The position numbers were made by a program, and so were the translations under genes. The notes below the pieces were generated by a model. It did not search any database, was not told the origin of the DNA, and was given only the letters and a program-made list of their open reading frames with translations. This document shows positions 6,464 to 14,011 of a DNA stretch of 18,849 nucleotides, piece after piece. The stretch comes from Candidatus Helarchaeota archaeon (lineage in GTDB: Archaea; Asgardarchaeota; Lokiarchaeia; Helarchaeales; HEL-GB-A): NCBI GenBank assembly GCA_013375455.1, contig JABXJT010000092.1, forward strand, positions 1 through 18,849, written 5' to 3'. Position 1 is the stretch's first letter. Each line of letters begins with the position of its first letter.

Positions 6464-7540
6464 GTGACCATAGACATTTTATATTTCTCAGCATTCGGTA
6501 TGCGCTTCATACTCTTCTCCAGCGTCACGTTTCTAGCTATTTTATTTTTATTAAAGATAAAAAATGCAAGAAACTCGGGGATCGATTTATCACCCTTTAT
6601 AGGGCTATCGATATTTTTTCTTTCTTTTGGCATATCACGTATTTTCTTTGGATATAGTGATTATTACATGTTAGAATTTTCTACTGAAATCTTAAGTTTG
6701 TATAAAGGCGGTGTGCTTTCAGGGTATCTTGGAATCATTGGCGTAGTTTTCCTCTCAGAAAAAATGCTGGGTAAAACTAAATTTGGATTCACGATTTTTA
6801 GCATTATTGGTTGCATTTTTTGCATCGTCTTTCTTCACACGCCCGATCAAATACGATGGTTTACCTACATAGCAATGCCAATAAGCATGATGGCTGTTGT
6901 GGCAAATATTTCAATTTCCCTCATTCTCAAAACAAGTGGCATTATTCGGCGCTACATGGGACTGGCCCTCCTTTCCCTCATGCTTTTTAGCGTTTTCGTG
7001 GTGGCGGATACAAAAGTTGGACAGGAATTCGCATACAATCTCTGGGGCTTGCCCATAGCGCTAACCATAATATTAGCAGAAATAGGGATGATTGCTACAA
7101 GCACCCTCCTCGGGTTTTGCTTCCTATCTTTCGAGACCTTCACGGAATTTGGATGGAAAGACAAATTAAAAGAACTTTTCATTATTGCTCCAAGTGGGGC
7201 GACGCTTTTCCATTATTCATTCATAAAAGAAGCACGATCAAGAGATCCTGATTTAATAACCTCTGGTTTGACCGGAGTTAAAGGAATACTTGGGGAGATG
7301 GTGCAGAGTAAGAAGACCTTGAAAGTTGTTGACCATCAGGACGTTAAAATAATTTTTGAATATGGCGCCCACGCGACCTTAGCTTTAATTGCCCAGGAAA
7401 ATCTCAGGATTCTTCATTCTAAATTAGCTACCCTGAGCACCCAGTTCGAAAATCTATTCCAAGACGTCCTTTCTCATTGGGTAGGAGAAACCGAGGTCTT
7501 TCTCCCCTCAAAACACTTGATTGAAGAAATTTTTAAGTAG
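6464..7540 (+). CDS. Seven-helix membrane protein with C-terminal longin/roadblock-like domain
   Basis: A 358-residue protein. The N-terminal 230 residues hold about seven transmembrane helices (roughly 9-30, 43-62, 81-100, 107-126, 133-155, 164-184 and 196-225), a layout like sensor 7TM input modules. After WKDKLKELF comes a soluble domain of about 120 residues. It starts IIAPSGATLFHYSFI, continues with DLITSGLTGVKGILGEMVQ and an IIFEYGAHATLALIAQE strand pair, and ends with a helix containing LSTQFENLFQDVLSHWVGE. The 'i...G..lf...f ... l.sg...g......e ... i.fe.g....l.li ... l.....Fe..f...l..w.G' pattern resembles longin or roadblock folds common in Asgard archaea and used by eukaryotic trafficking and Rag-regulator proteins. 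The GTG start at 6464 follows AGAGAGGG. It may act as a receptor relaying to small GTPases; that is inference. Confidence 0.7.
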   Translation: MTIDILYFSAFGMRFILFSSVTFLAILFLLKIKNARNSGIDLSPFIGLSIFFLSFGISRIFFGYSDYYMLEFSTEILSLYKGGVLSGYLGIIGVVFLSEKMLGKTKFGFTIFSIIGCIFCIVFLHTPDQIRWFTYIAMPISMMAVVANISISLILKTSGIIRRYMGLALLSLMLFSVFVVADTKVGQEFAYNLWGLPIALTIILAEIGMIATSTLLGFCFLSFETFTEFGWKDKLKELFIIAPSGATLFHYSFIKEARSRDPDLITSGLTGVKGILGEMVQSKKTLKVVDHQDVKIIFEYGAHATLALIAQENLRILHSKLATLSTQFENLFQDVLSHWVGETEVFLPSKHLIEEIFK

Positions 7541-7585
7541 TTACTCAAAACACTTAACTGTAATTTACCATTTTTGTGACAACAT

Positions 7586-10500
7586 TTATTGGGTCGTTTT
7601 AATGGGCTGCTTTTTATTGGGGGGTACCTGTTTCGGGGATGTTGGTGGGGCTGCTATTGGGCGAGACCGTTGTAGAATGCCATAGATCACGATGGCCGCT
7701 GCAATAGCTATGCACCCAATAAGAATGGAAAGTTCGAGCAAGATACTTTCAGGTTCGGGTGGGCTTGGGAAGTCATATTGATCTAAAGGATCCGTGCCAG
7801 CGGCGACCTCCGCCCCGTCGGAATGTCCATCCTCATCCGAATCGAAGTCACGTGGATCCGTATTATAATAATATTCCTGGATATTTATCAACCCATCCAT
7901 TTCAATGTCGAGGGAAGCGTCCAAGGCATTAATCGGAGATAATGCGTTATCCACCTCCCATTTGTCTGGCAGGAGATCATCGTCCGTATCCGCATCGAGT
8001 GGGTCGGTGGTGTGGGTAATAATTTCATCTCCATCGTTGAGCCCGTCGCCGTCCGTGTCCGGGTTAGTGGCATTCGTCGGATAGATGAACACTTCCGCAC
8101 TATCGTTGAGCCCGTCGCCGTCCGTGTCCGGGTTGGTCGGATTTGTCCCCCATTGGAATTCCCAGTAATCTGATATCTCATCATAATCGGAATCAGGAGT
8201 AGTGACATTTGTTCGATAGCCATCCATTCCTAACGCATATTCCTCGCTATTATTAAGTCCATCTCCATCAAAATCTGATCCAAACGGAAACATCACCGGT
8301 TTATTATCCTTAGAATTTGCGGTACCATTTAGGAAATGGGGGGTATCTCCAATCCCATCATAGGGATTAACATCCATCCCGGAATAATATGACCAATAAT
8401 TTCCGATATTACCATCATCCCACTTGTTATTCATTCCATTATCGGTATTATTTTGACAATAAATTGAATTGAAGATATTTACACTATTATTTGAATTATC
8501 TAGGAGAATCCCATATTCCATTCCACCTTTTCCATTACCCCCATTAGCCCCATTGGAGATTAATCCAAGACCACCAGCGCCCCCTGCCCCGCCAGCACCC
8601 CCTGTAACATTCTTAATCACATTCCAACCATTCGTGACATTCATAGAACCTCCAAAATGAATCCCGGACGTGATGTTACCGCCTGCACCGCCGGCACCCC
8701 CTGCACCACCAATGCTAAAAAAGGAGTCACCACCAGCACCGCCGATGCCACCATCCCCTCCGAAAATATTTTTAATGACATTCCAATCATTCGTGACATT
8801 TAATGAACTTTCAATATAGATGCCCGAAGATCCGCCGCCCATGCTCCCTTTCCCCCCTATATATCCATCCATAAAAAGTTCAGACGTATCGCTGCCTTTA
8901 CCACCATTCCCACCGGAACCACCATTAATACTTGATAAAGTATTATGGGAGATCAAACAATCTGCTGAATCCTTTAAATAAATGCCAGATGCTTTATTTC
9001 CATCGCCCCCCTTCTGGCCGGGATTATTGGAAGATCCATCACCACCCTTCCCTCCATTTCCCCCTAAAATATTGAAAATATTGTTGGATGAAATTGCTAT
9101 GTACGTACAATTTGTTAATGCTATCCCTATCCCTTGGGTTCCCGTAGTTCCTGATTGATCGGTCCCGCCATTCATTCCATTTGATCCCTTAATCTCAGAA
9201 ATTGAATTATTCACGATTTCTCCATTCGTTACATTTACGAGTTTCATGCCTACAGTGAAGGGGAAGGAGATCGTCAGGTTTCGAAGGATGAAATGCGCGT
9301 CAGTATTTTGAATATCAATACCGATACCACATGTTGCAACCCCGTAAACAGAAATATCCTCAATGACATAGGGATTACTAGCAGAACCATTCCCATATGT
9401 CTTGTAGGTTTCAAAATCAATGTTTTGGGTGATTTTAATGGTGGTCTCATTGTAAATGTTATTTTCTATCACGTTACCCGGGCTATCCACCTGAATGGGT
9501 GGTGGAGTATTATTCATGAGGAGGTTCCAAGTCACGACATTATAAACAGAACTTGATAAGAGGATTCCACCATCATTATTTATGATATAATTATAAGAAA
9601 TATTGTTGTAATCGCACCTATCCCATAGGAAAATACCCCATTGCGTGTTATTATAAACGGTATTGTTCGTCAGCGTATTTCCATCGCAATTATAATTTAA
9701 ACGAATTCCATGTTGCGTGTTGTGATTGGCCGTGTTGTTGCTGAGCGTGTTATTATGGTTATTACTGTTCAAGTAAAATCCGTAGGCATTGTGATTGGCC
9801 GTGTTGTTGGTCAGCGAGTTATCATTGCACTGATCGTTTAAATGAATCCCATGTTGCGTGTTGTGATTGGCCGTGTTGTTGGTGAGCGTGTTCTTATCGA
9901 CATTATTGTTCAAGAAAATTCCGAAGTTATTGTGATTGGCCGTGTTGTTGGTCAGCGAGTTATCGTTAGACAGATCGTTCAAATGAATCCCAAGTGCCGT
10001 GTTGTAATTGGCCGTGTTGTCGGTGAGCGTGTTATTATGGTTATTATTGTCCAAGTACAATCCGTAGGCATTGTGGTTGGCCGTGTTCTTGGTCAGCGAA
10101 TTATTATCACAACTAAAAGAGAGTATAATGGAATACGTATTATAGTTGGCCGTGTTGTTGGTCAGCGTGTTCCCATCGCAATTAGTATATAAATAAATTC
10201 CATTATCTGTGTTGTAATTGGCAGTATTATTATGTAGAGTATTATTAATTGAATTGGTTGTTAAACGGATGCCTGTGGTTGTACAATTATTAGCCGTGTT
10301 TTCGTTGATGGTATTGTTTTCGCTTGAATAGATGTTAATACCAAGCCAATTCTTAGTGGCGTTGTTATTAAGCAACGTATTATTGTGGGATTGCGATAAC
10401 ATGATTCCATAGGGATTATTGGTTACTGTATTGTTGACCAGCGTTGCGTGGGTCACGTTATCCAAGCGGATGCCTGACCCTCCTCCGATATTCACGTCAA

Positions 10501-10813
10501 TGATGGTGCAATTTCGGAGGATGAAGTACGAATCCGTGTTGTTGATCAAGATGCCATCCACGCCCAAGCCACTGGCATTGATGACGTAATTTTCGAGGAT
10601 GTACGGGTTCCCGGCAGATCCGTTCCCTTGGCTCTTGTACGTTTCGAAATCCGCATTTTTACTGATGTTAAAAGGGGGATCCGCTTTTATCCTAAGCTCC
10701 TCGCTCGATGCATTGAGTTGTACCGAATCCTTGGGTTGATTTAGGCTATAAGTCGCCATCAGCAGCAGCGAGAGGGTTAACATTACCGAAATAACTTTTA
10801 CAATTTTCCGCAT
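7586..10813 (-). CDS. Large surface protein: parallel beta-helix repeats, Gly-rich loops, Ca-binding stalk, C-terminal membrane anchor
   Basis: A 1075-residue exported protein. It starts with a signal peptide (basic MRKIVK, hydrophobic core to about 23). Two modules each begin FETYK...GNGSA.NPY (about 56-70 and about 464-480) and continue as right-handed beta-helix (NosD/PbH1-type) repeats. The first is dominated by 23/24-residue units such as NTLTNNTANHNTQHGIHL. Residues about 550-760 carry GGxGG loops (GGAGGAGGAGG) between beta-helix rungs. A stalk (about 846-1008) has repeated DTDGDGLND motifs like thrombospondin type-3 or EF-hand-like calcium loops. A hydrophobic helix (about 1022-1047) and a short basic Pro-rich tail end the chain. 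Dozens of N-x-S/T sequons suggest heavy glycosylation. Likely an adhesin, S-layer-associated or glycan-binding protein; beta-helices can also be lyases, but no catalytic site is evident. Confidence 0.85.
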   Translation of the reverse strand: MRKIVKVISVMLTLSLLLMATYSLNQPKDSVQLNASSEELRIKADPPFNISKNADFETYKSQGNGSAGNPYILENYVINASGLGVDGILINNTDSYFILRNCTIIDVNIGGGSGIRLDNVTHATLVNNTVTNNPYGIMLSQSHNNTLLNNNATKNWLGINIYSSENNTINENTANNCTTTGIRLTTNSINNTLHNNTANYNTDNGIYLYTNCDGNTLTNNTANYNTYSIILSFSCDNNSLTKNTANHNAYGLYLDNNNHNNTLTDNTANYNTALGIHLNDLSNDNSLTNNTANHNNFGIFLNNNVDKNTLTNNTANHNTQHGIHLNDQCNDNSLTNNTANHNAYGFYLNSNNHNNTLSNNTANHNTQHGIRLNYNCDGNTLTNNTVYNNTQWGIFLWDRCDYNNISYNYIINNDGGILLSSSVYNVVTWNLLMNNTPPPIQVDSPGNVIENNIYNETTIKITQNIDFETYKTYGNGSASNPYVIEDISVYGVATCGIGIDIQNTDAHFILRNLTISFPFTVGMKLVNVTNGEIVNNSISEIKGSNGMNGGTDQSGTTGTQGIGIALTNCTYIAISSNNIFNILGGNGGKGGDGSSNNPGQKGGDGNKASGIYLKDSADCLISHNTLSSINGGSGGNGGKGSDTSELFMDGYIGGKGSMGGGSSGIYIESSLNVTNDWNVIKNIFGGDGGIGGAGGDSFFSIGGAGGAGGAGGNITSGIHFGGSMNVTNGWNVIKNVTGGAGGAGGAGGLGLISNGANGGNGKGGMEYGILLDNSNNSVNIFNSIYCQNNTDNGMNNKWDDGNIGNYWSYYSGMDVNPYDGIGDTPHFLNGTANSKDNKPVMFPFGSDFDGDGLNNSEEYALGMDGYRTNVTTPDSDYDEISDYWEFQWGTNPTNPDTDGDGLNDSAEVFIYPTNATNPDTDGDGLNDGDEIITHTTDPLDADTDDDLLPDKWEVDNALSPINALDASLDIEMDGLINIQEYYYNTDPRDFDSDEDGHSDGAEVAAGTDPLDQYDFPSPPEPESILLELSILIGCIAIAAAIVIYGILQRSRPIAAPPTSPKQVPPNKKQPIKTTQ
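8033..8134 (-). repeat. 69-base direct repeat in the calcium-binding stalk
   Basis: The string beginning ATCGTTGAGCCCGTCGCC and ending GTCCGGGTT occurs at 8033-8065 and identically at 8102-8134, an offset of 69 bases (23 codons). Both copies encode NPDTDGDGLND. GC-rich identity at synonymous sites implies recent unit duplication or gene conversion. Confidence 0.8.
9640..10215 (-). repeat. Tandem 23/24-codon repeats organised as a 141-base higher-order repeat
   Basis: Within the beta-helix the DNA repeats about every 70 bases, but the best matches are 141 bases apart. TGTTGCGTGT occurs at 9711 and 9852, with a variant at 9993. TCCGTAGGCATTGTG occurs at 9779 and, nearly the same, at 10061 (2 x 141). 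The protein alternates 23-residue units (NSLTNNTANHNAYGFYL type) with 24-residue units (NTLTNNTANHNTQHGIHL type), so the copying unit is a pair of rungs. Confidence 0.8.
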
Positions 10814-10980
10814 TTACGTCCCATCCACATCTAATTAGGAAATCTAGAAAAATGACCAAATACACCTTTGTTTCAAGGAGTATAAAAAAGAACTAGTTAA
10901 AATAATTAATAATTCTGTAATAATCAACTTCTGTCATCTTTTTTTATCTTCCTTCTTACACTCATCTCTATCATCAATTC
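10814..10980 (-). promoter_or_regulatory. Upstream region of the surface-protein gene
   Basis: An AT-rich gap of 167 bases. On the minus strand a TATA-like TTTTTATA lies at 10881-10888, about 70 bases before the ATG at 10813. TTCTAGAT lies at 10842-10849, 28 bases before it, in the same orientation as the leader-repeat boxes at 675, 1134 and 1168. GGATGGGA just before the ATG could be the ribosome-binding site. Confidence 0.3.
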
Positions 10981-11577
10981 TTAAGCCATATTTTGTTCGA
11001 CGCTCTGGTTGCTATGCTTAATTTTTAAAAGAATTGACCAAACAACTAGCAAAATAGTACATGAAATATTTACTAAAAGGTACCAGGGGAGATTCGAGAG
11101 CTCTCGAGGCATGAAGAAGGAAAAACCATGTTCAATATACATGACTAAGGGGATGAGATACAAGACCAATGTGTGCCATTTTTTGACCCAAAAAAGAGTA
11201 AGGCTGAAGGTAAAGTAGATAAAGGCAATGAAGCAATAGAGGTATGCTTGGATTGGAAAAACGATGAACCAACTGGTTATTGTGTGCAAGTTTCCCTTTA
11301 GAATTGAAAAAGCACAATCTGAAAATAGAGGAAATGCATAAGCAGTGAAAATTAAATATTTTATTTTTTCAAACGAACTGCTTTTGAATAGAGAAGTTAT
11401 GGCGATGGGGAAAATAAGAAATATCAATCCACGAAATATATCATCTGGTAAAAATCCCCATAATAAATACTGCTCATAATGTAAGACTTTGAGGATGAAA
11501 AAATACAGAAAATCAAACAGTAATCCGAAACTTAGAATCAAAATGACGAAGAATAAAAAATGATTCTCTCTTTTCAT
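10981..11577 (-). CDS. Polytopic membrane protein, unknown function
   Basis: A 198-residue hydrophobic protein with about six membrane segments. Helix 1 begins right after MKRENH (FLFFVILILSFGLLFDFLYF), and the chain ends with a soluble KIKHSNQSVEQ tail. Aromatic-rich loops (HYEQYLLWGF, FFMPRELSNLPWY) are visible; no named family was recognised. The frame is open upstream to 11724, but that extension overlaps the 3' end of the ferredoxin gene and is basic and low in hydrophobicity, so the ATG at 11577 is taken as the start. It lies 41 bases downstream of the ferredoxin paralogue on the same strand, suggesting a three-gene operon, and could be a membrane partner of the Fe-S proteins. That link rests only on position. 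Confidence 0.6.
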   Translation of the reverse strand: MKRENHFLFFVILILSFGLLFDFLYFFILKVLHYEQYLLWGFLPDDIFRGLIFLIFPIAITSLFKSSSFEKIKYLIFTAYAFPLFSDCAFSILKGNLHTITSWFIVFPIQAYLYCFIAFIYFTFSLTLFWVKKWHTLVLYLIPLVMYIEHGFSFFMPRELSNLPWYLLVNISCTILLVVWSILLKIKHSNQSVEQNMA

Positions 11578-11618
11578 CAGCAATTCAAACCTATCGGACC
11601 TATGACATAAAAAATATT

Positions 11619-12701
11619 TTAAAATGGAACGTGTTCTGTTATGGGTATCTCTTCTCTTTCCAGTCGTTTCATTGTAATTGCGTCGCTCGGGCAAGTTACA
11701 GCGCAGAGACCGCAGCCCATGCATTTTTCTTCATCGACAATAGCATGATCATTTACTGTAATTGCACCAAATTTACACCGATCCAAGCATGTTTGGCAAG
11801 CGGTACAAGCTTCAGAATCTATACTTGCGATATAATTTGCTTTTGCGATAGATGGCGATTTATTTAGTCCGGGACGAAGCATTCCAGCTAATTGTGAGCA
11901 ACAATCTTCGCAACAGGAACAAATAATATGCATTTCACCTTGGTAATTATCAGTCGCATGAACTAACCCAAGCTCCGCAGTTTTTTTTACTAGTTCAATG
12001 GCTTCTTCTTTAGTTAATTGTCGTACTGCCGGGTCATTCATTGTTAACAAACTTTCAGCATATAGGTTGAAGGTTAAACACGTTTCAACAGGATAATCAC
12101 ATTGTCTAATCCCTTCGATGTCGTGTCGAGAGCGACAGGGGCACGGCATGACGCAAACAGTCCTACTTTTCTCGATGAGGGAATATATTTCCTCTAAGGG
12201 GACAATTTGTTTCGATGACTCTATTTTCTCGCTGATAGTTAAAATTCTAAACCGCGGGTTACCGATTCTTTGCGTTGACCATTTTACATAATATCCGTCC
12301 TCGAAATACTTTCGACTTAATTCCGCCAATTTTTTAACTTCGGGACTATCCGTATTTATTTTCAAAATAAACGGCAAATCATAAACGAATAGAGGGGTAG
12401 GAAGTAAGAATTGGTTACTTATTTCTAAAACATAGCCTCTTCTTGCTAAATTTTTTAACAGCGCTTTTAATTCTTTCCTATCACGTTGCAATTCTTTCGC
12501 TAGAGTTCTAAGGGTTTTTAAATTTGGCAAATTTTCAAGGTGTGAAACAACATCTGCTTCATCTTCCGTGTACATTAGGTCTAAATACTCAATAAAAGTA
12601 TCTGTCGGCTCACCCTTCTCATCTGTCGCAACCCCATGCACAATTTTATCAAGATCTTTCGCAATTTTTATTAATGCTTTTCTTTTCTCACTTTTACCCA
12701 A
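11619..12701 (-). CDS. Winged-helix / Cys-rich / two-[4Fe-4S] ferredoxin protein, paralogue 2
   Basis: A 360-residue protein with the same layout as the protein at 4527-5666. The winged-helix-like N-terminus (about 45-100) has LKTLRTLAKELQRDRKELKA. The middle module has C187-x-C189, C201, C208, then LTKEEAIELV...ELGLVH and C261-S-CC-ED-CC268. Two complete ferredoxin clusters follow (C299, 302, 305, 309 and C327, 330, 333, 337). The start is TTG 12701, supported by AGGTGA at 12708-12713 with a 6-base gap. It lies 38 bases downstream of paralogue 3, probably in one operon, and may form a complex or electron-transfer chain with it. Sequence divergence from the other two paralogues is large outside the cysteine motifs, so the duplication is old. 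Confidence 0.8.
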   Translation of the reverse strand: MGKSEKRKALIKIAKDLDKIVHGVATDEKGEPTDTFIEYLDLMYTEDEADVVSHLENLPNLKTLRTLAKELQRDRKELKALLKNLARRGYVLEISNQFLLPTPLFVYDLPFILKINTDSPEVKKLAELSRKYFEDGYYVKWSTQRIGNPRFRILTISEKIESSKQIVPLEEIYSLIEKSRTVCVMPCPCRSRHDIEGIRQCDYPVETCLTFNLYAESLLTMNDPAVRQLTKEEAIELVKKTAELGLVHATDNYQGEMHIICSCCEDCCSQLAGMLRPGLNKSPSIAKANYIASIDSEACTACQTCLDRCKFGAITVNDHAIVDEEKCMGCGLCAVTCPSDAITMKRLEREEIPITEHVPF

Positions 12702-12739
12702 AATAATTCACCTAAGAGGAATTTAAAAATTGTGAGGAG

Positions 12740-13840
12740 TTAGGTTTGGGGGATTCTTGGTGGTGGAATGAACACTTCCCGTTGACCCGTGAATTCGATC
12801 TCCATAGCCCCTTGGGGGCAGTGATGGGCGCAAACTCCACAGCCGATGCATTTTTCTTCATCAATCTTCGCTAGGTCATCTTCCAAAGAGATGGTTTTCA
12901 TTTGACACTTTTCCACGCAAGTTCCACAGCCAATGCATTCATCAGCATTCAATTTTGCCATATAGTTTGTAATGGTACGAAAGGGCCACATCCCTTCGTG
13001 ATAAAGGCGAAAAATCCCGCAGCAGCACGCACAGCAGCTACAAATTCCCTCAATATCGCGGTTGAAATCCAGCTTGGTGTGGAATACCTTATGCACGAGC
13101 CCCAAATCCTCTGCTTCTTTTAAAATTTTCTTCGCTTCCGCTTTAGATATCTCTTTGGCGAACCCGTGATTGATTGCGTTATACGCTGCTTTTCCGAAAA
13201 TTAAGCAGATTTCCTTTTTATTGGTAACTTTACACGGATCATTGACCAACTCCTTTTCTTGCTTACAGTAGCAATTGGTCAGAGCAATTTGCCCTTCCCT
13301 GGAGTCTATCAGTTTGGATGCTTCTTGAGTGAGAAGGACGCCTTCCTGCCCAAGTTCGACTTTTTCCTCGACAGGAACGACACGCGCCGGGGTAGGAAAG
13401 TCTTTGAATCGTGACATTATATCGTCATAGTTTCGCTGGGTTCCAGCTTTGAATTCTGCGAAGATCTCTTCAATTAGATGGGCAATTTTCTTATCGTTCT
13501 CACCACTCTCACCCTTCATCATCGTGTATTCGATGATCCCGGGGAAGAGAGGCATGAGGGAATAGACCATAATGCCAGAACTCCGGCTAGGGGCACCCGA
13601 AATAATGCCAGCTTCCATTAAACTTTCGAGCATTTGGAGGATTTCAGACTCGGGCAGACCCGCCTCTTCTTTCAGTTGATCCAGGTTTAGAGAGGTCTTT
13701 TTGAAGAAGCGGAGGAATTTCGCTTGCTCCTCCGTCATTTTTAATTGTAAAAATTTGATCAGAGTTTCTGTAATAGGGAAGGGTAATCTACCAGCCTTCA
13801 CGATATTACTCGCAGCTTTTTTCCAAATTGCAGTTGACAT
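12740..13840 (-). CDS. Winged-helix / Cys-rich / two-[4Fe-4S] ferredoxin protein, paralogue 3
   Basis: First gene of the minus-strand operon, 366 residues from ATG 13840. GTG 13846, two codons upstream, is also possible; GGAG at 13851-13854 gives a better spacing to 13840. The N-terminal winged helix (about 35-95) has LNLDQLKEEAGLPESEILQM, then MPLFPGIIEY, which resembles the LLPGVFEAYY stretch of paralogue 1. The middle module has C190-x-C192, C203, C212, then ISKAEAKKIL...DLGLVH and an unusually cysteine-dense C267-S-CC-A-CCC274. Ferredoxin clusters are C302, 305, 308, 312 and C331, 334, 337, 341. The C-terminus is Pro-rich (IPPPRIPQT). Divergent from the radical SAM gene across a 171-base gap; SPASM enzymes need low-potential electrons, so a functional link is plausible but unproven. 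Confidence 0.8.
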   Translation of the reverse strand: MSTAIWKKAASNIVKAGRLPFPITETLIKFLQLKMTEEQAKFLRFFKKTSLNLDQLKEEAGLPESEILQMLESLMEAGIISGAPSRSSGIMVYSLMPLFPGIIEYTMMKGESGENDKKIAHLIEEIFAEFKAGTQRNYDDIMSRFKDFPTPARVVPVEEKVELGQEGVLLTQEASKLIDSREGQIALTNCYCKQEKELVNDPCKVTNKKEICLIFGKAAYNAINHGFAKEISKAEAKKILKEAEDLGLVHKVFHTKLDFNRDIEGICSCCACCCGIFRLYHEGMWPFRTITNYMAKLNADECIGCGTCVEKCQMKTISLEDDLAKIDEEKCIGCGVCAHHCPQGAMEIEFTGQREVFIPPPRIPQT

Positions 13841-14011
13841 TTTCACTAATCTCCATGAATATTACTGATTTTCACTAGGGAAATTGGATTTTTAAATCAA
13901 CTCTATATTAAGGGACCTGAATATAAATAGTCCTTTTTACATACTTTATATCATCATACAATGACTGATATTATCATGGAAGGGAGCTAGAACAGAATTG
14001 AAAAGAGGGAT
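13841..14011. promoter_or_regulatory. Divergent promoter region, ferredoxin operon / radical SAM gene
   Basis: On + a TATA-like CTTTATAT at 13944-13951 would place a TSS near 13973, giving a leader of about 40 bases. AGAGGGA at 14004-14010 is the ribosome-binding site, and AGGGAG at 13981-13986 is a second purine run. On - candidates are TTTATAT (13921-13927) and TTTAAAAA (about 13890-13897), the second giving the more usual leader length for the start at 13840. Positions were found by eye. Confidence 0.35.

Noticed and set aside
7888..8223. 111-codon - frame within the surface-protein gene
   Set aside because: Thr/Arg-rich shifted reading of the Asp-rich calcium-binding repeats.
9842..10192. 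Repetitive + frame (VIGRVVGERV units) across the beta-helix gene
   Set aside because: It is the antisense reading of the tandem repeats and has no ribosome-binding site; the - strand reading has signal peptide, rungs and anchor.
9640..10250. Regular repeats considered as a CRISPR array
   Set aside because: The repeats are in-frame protein-coding units about 70 and 141 bases long with no constant repeat plus unique spacers.
11578..11724. 49-residue N-terminal extension of the membrane protein at 10981-11577
   Set aside because: It overlaps the end of the ferredoxin gene, is basic and hydrophilic, and the hydrophobic start MKRENHFLFF at 11577 is more natural.
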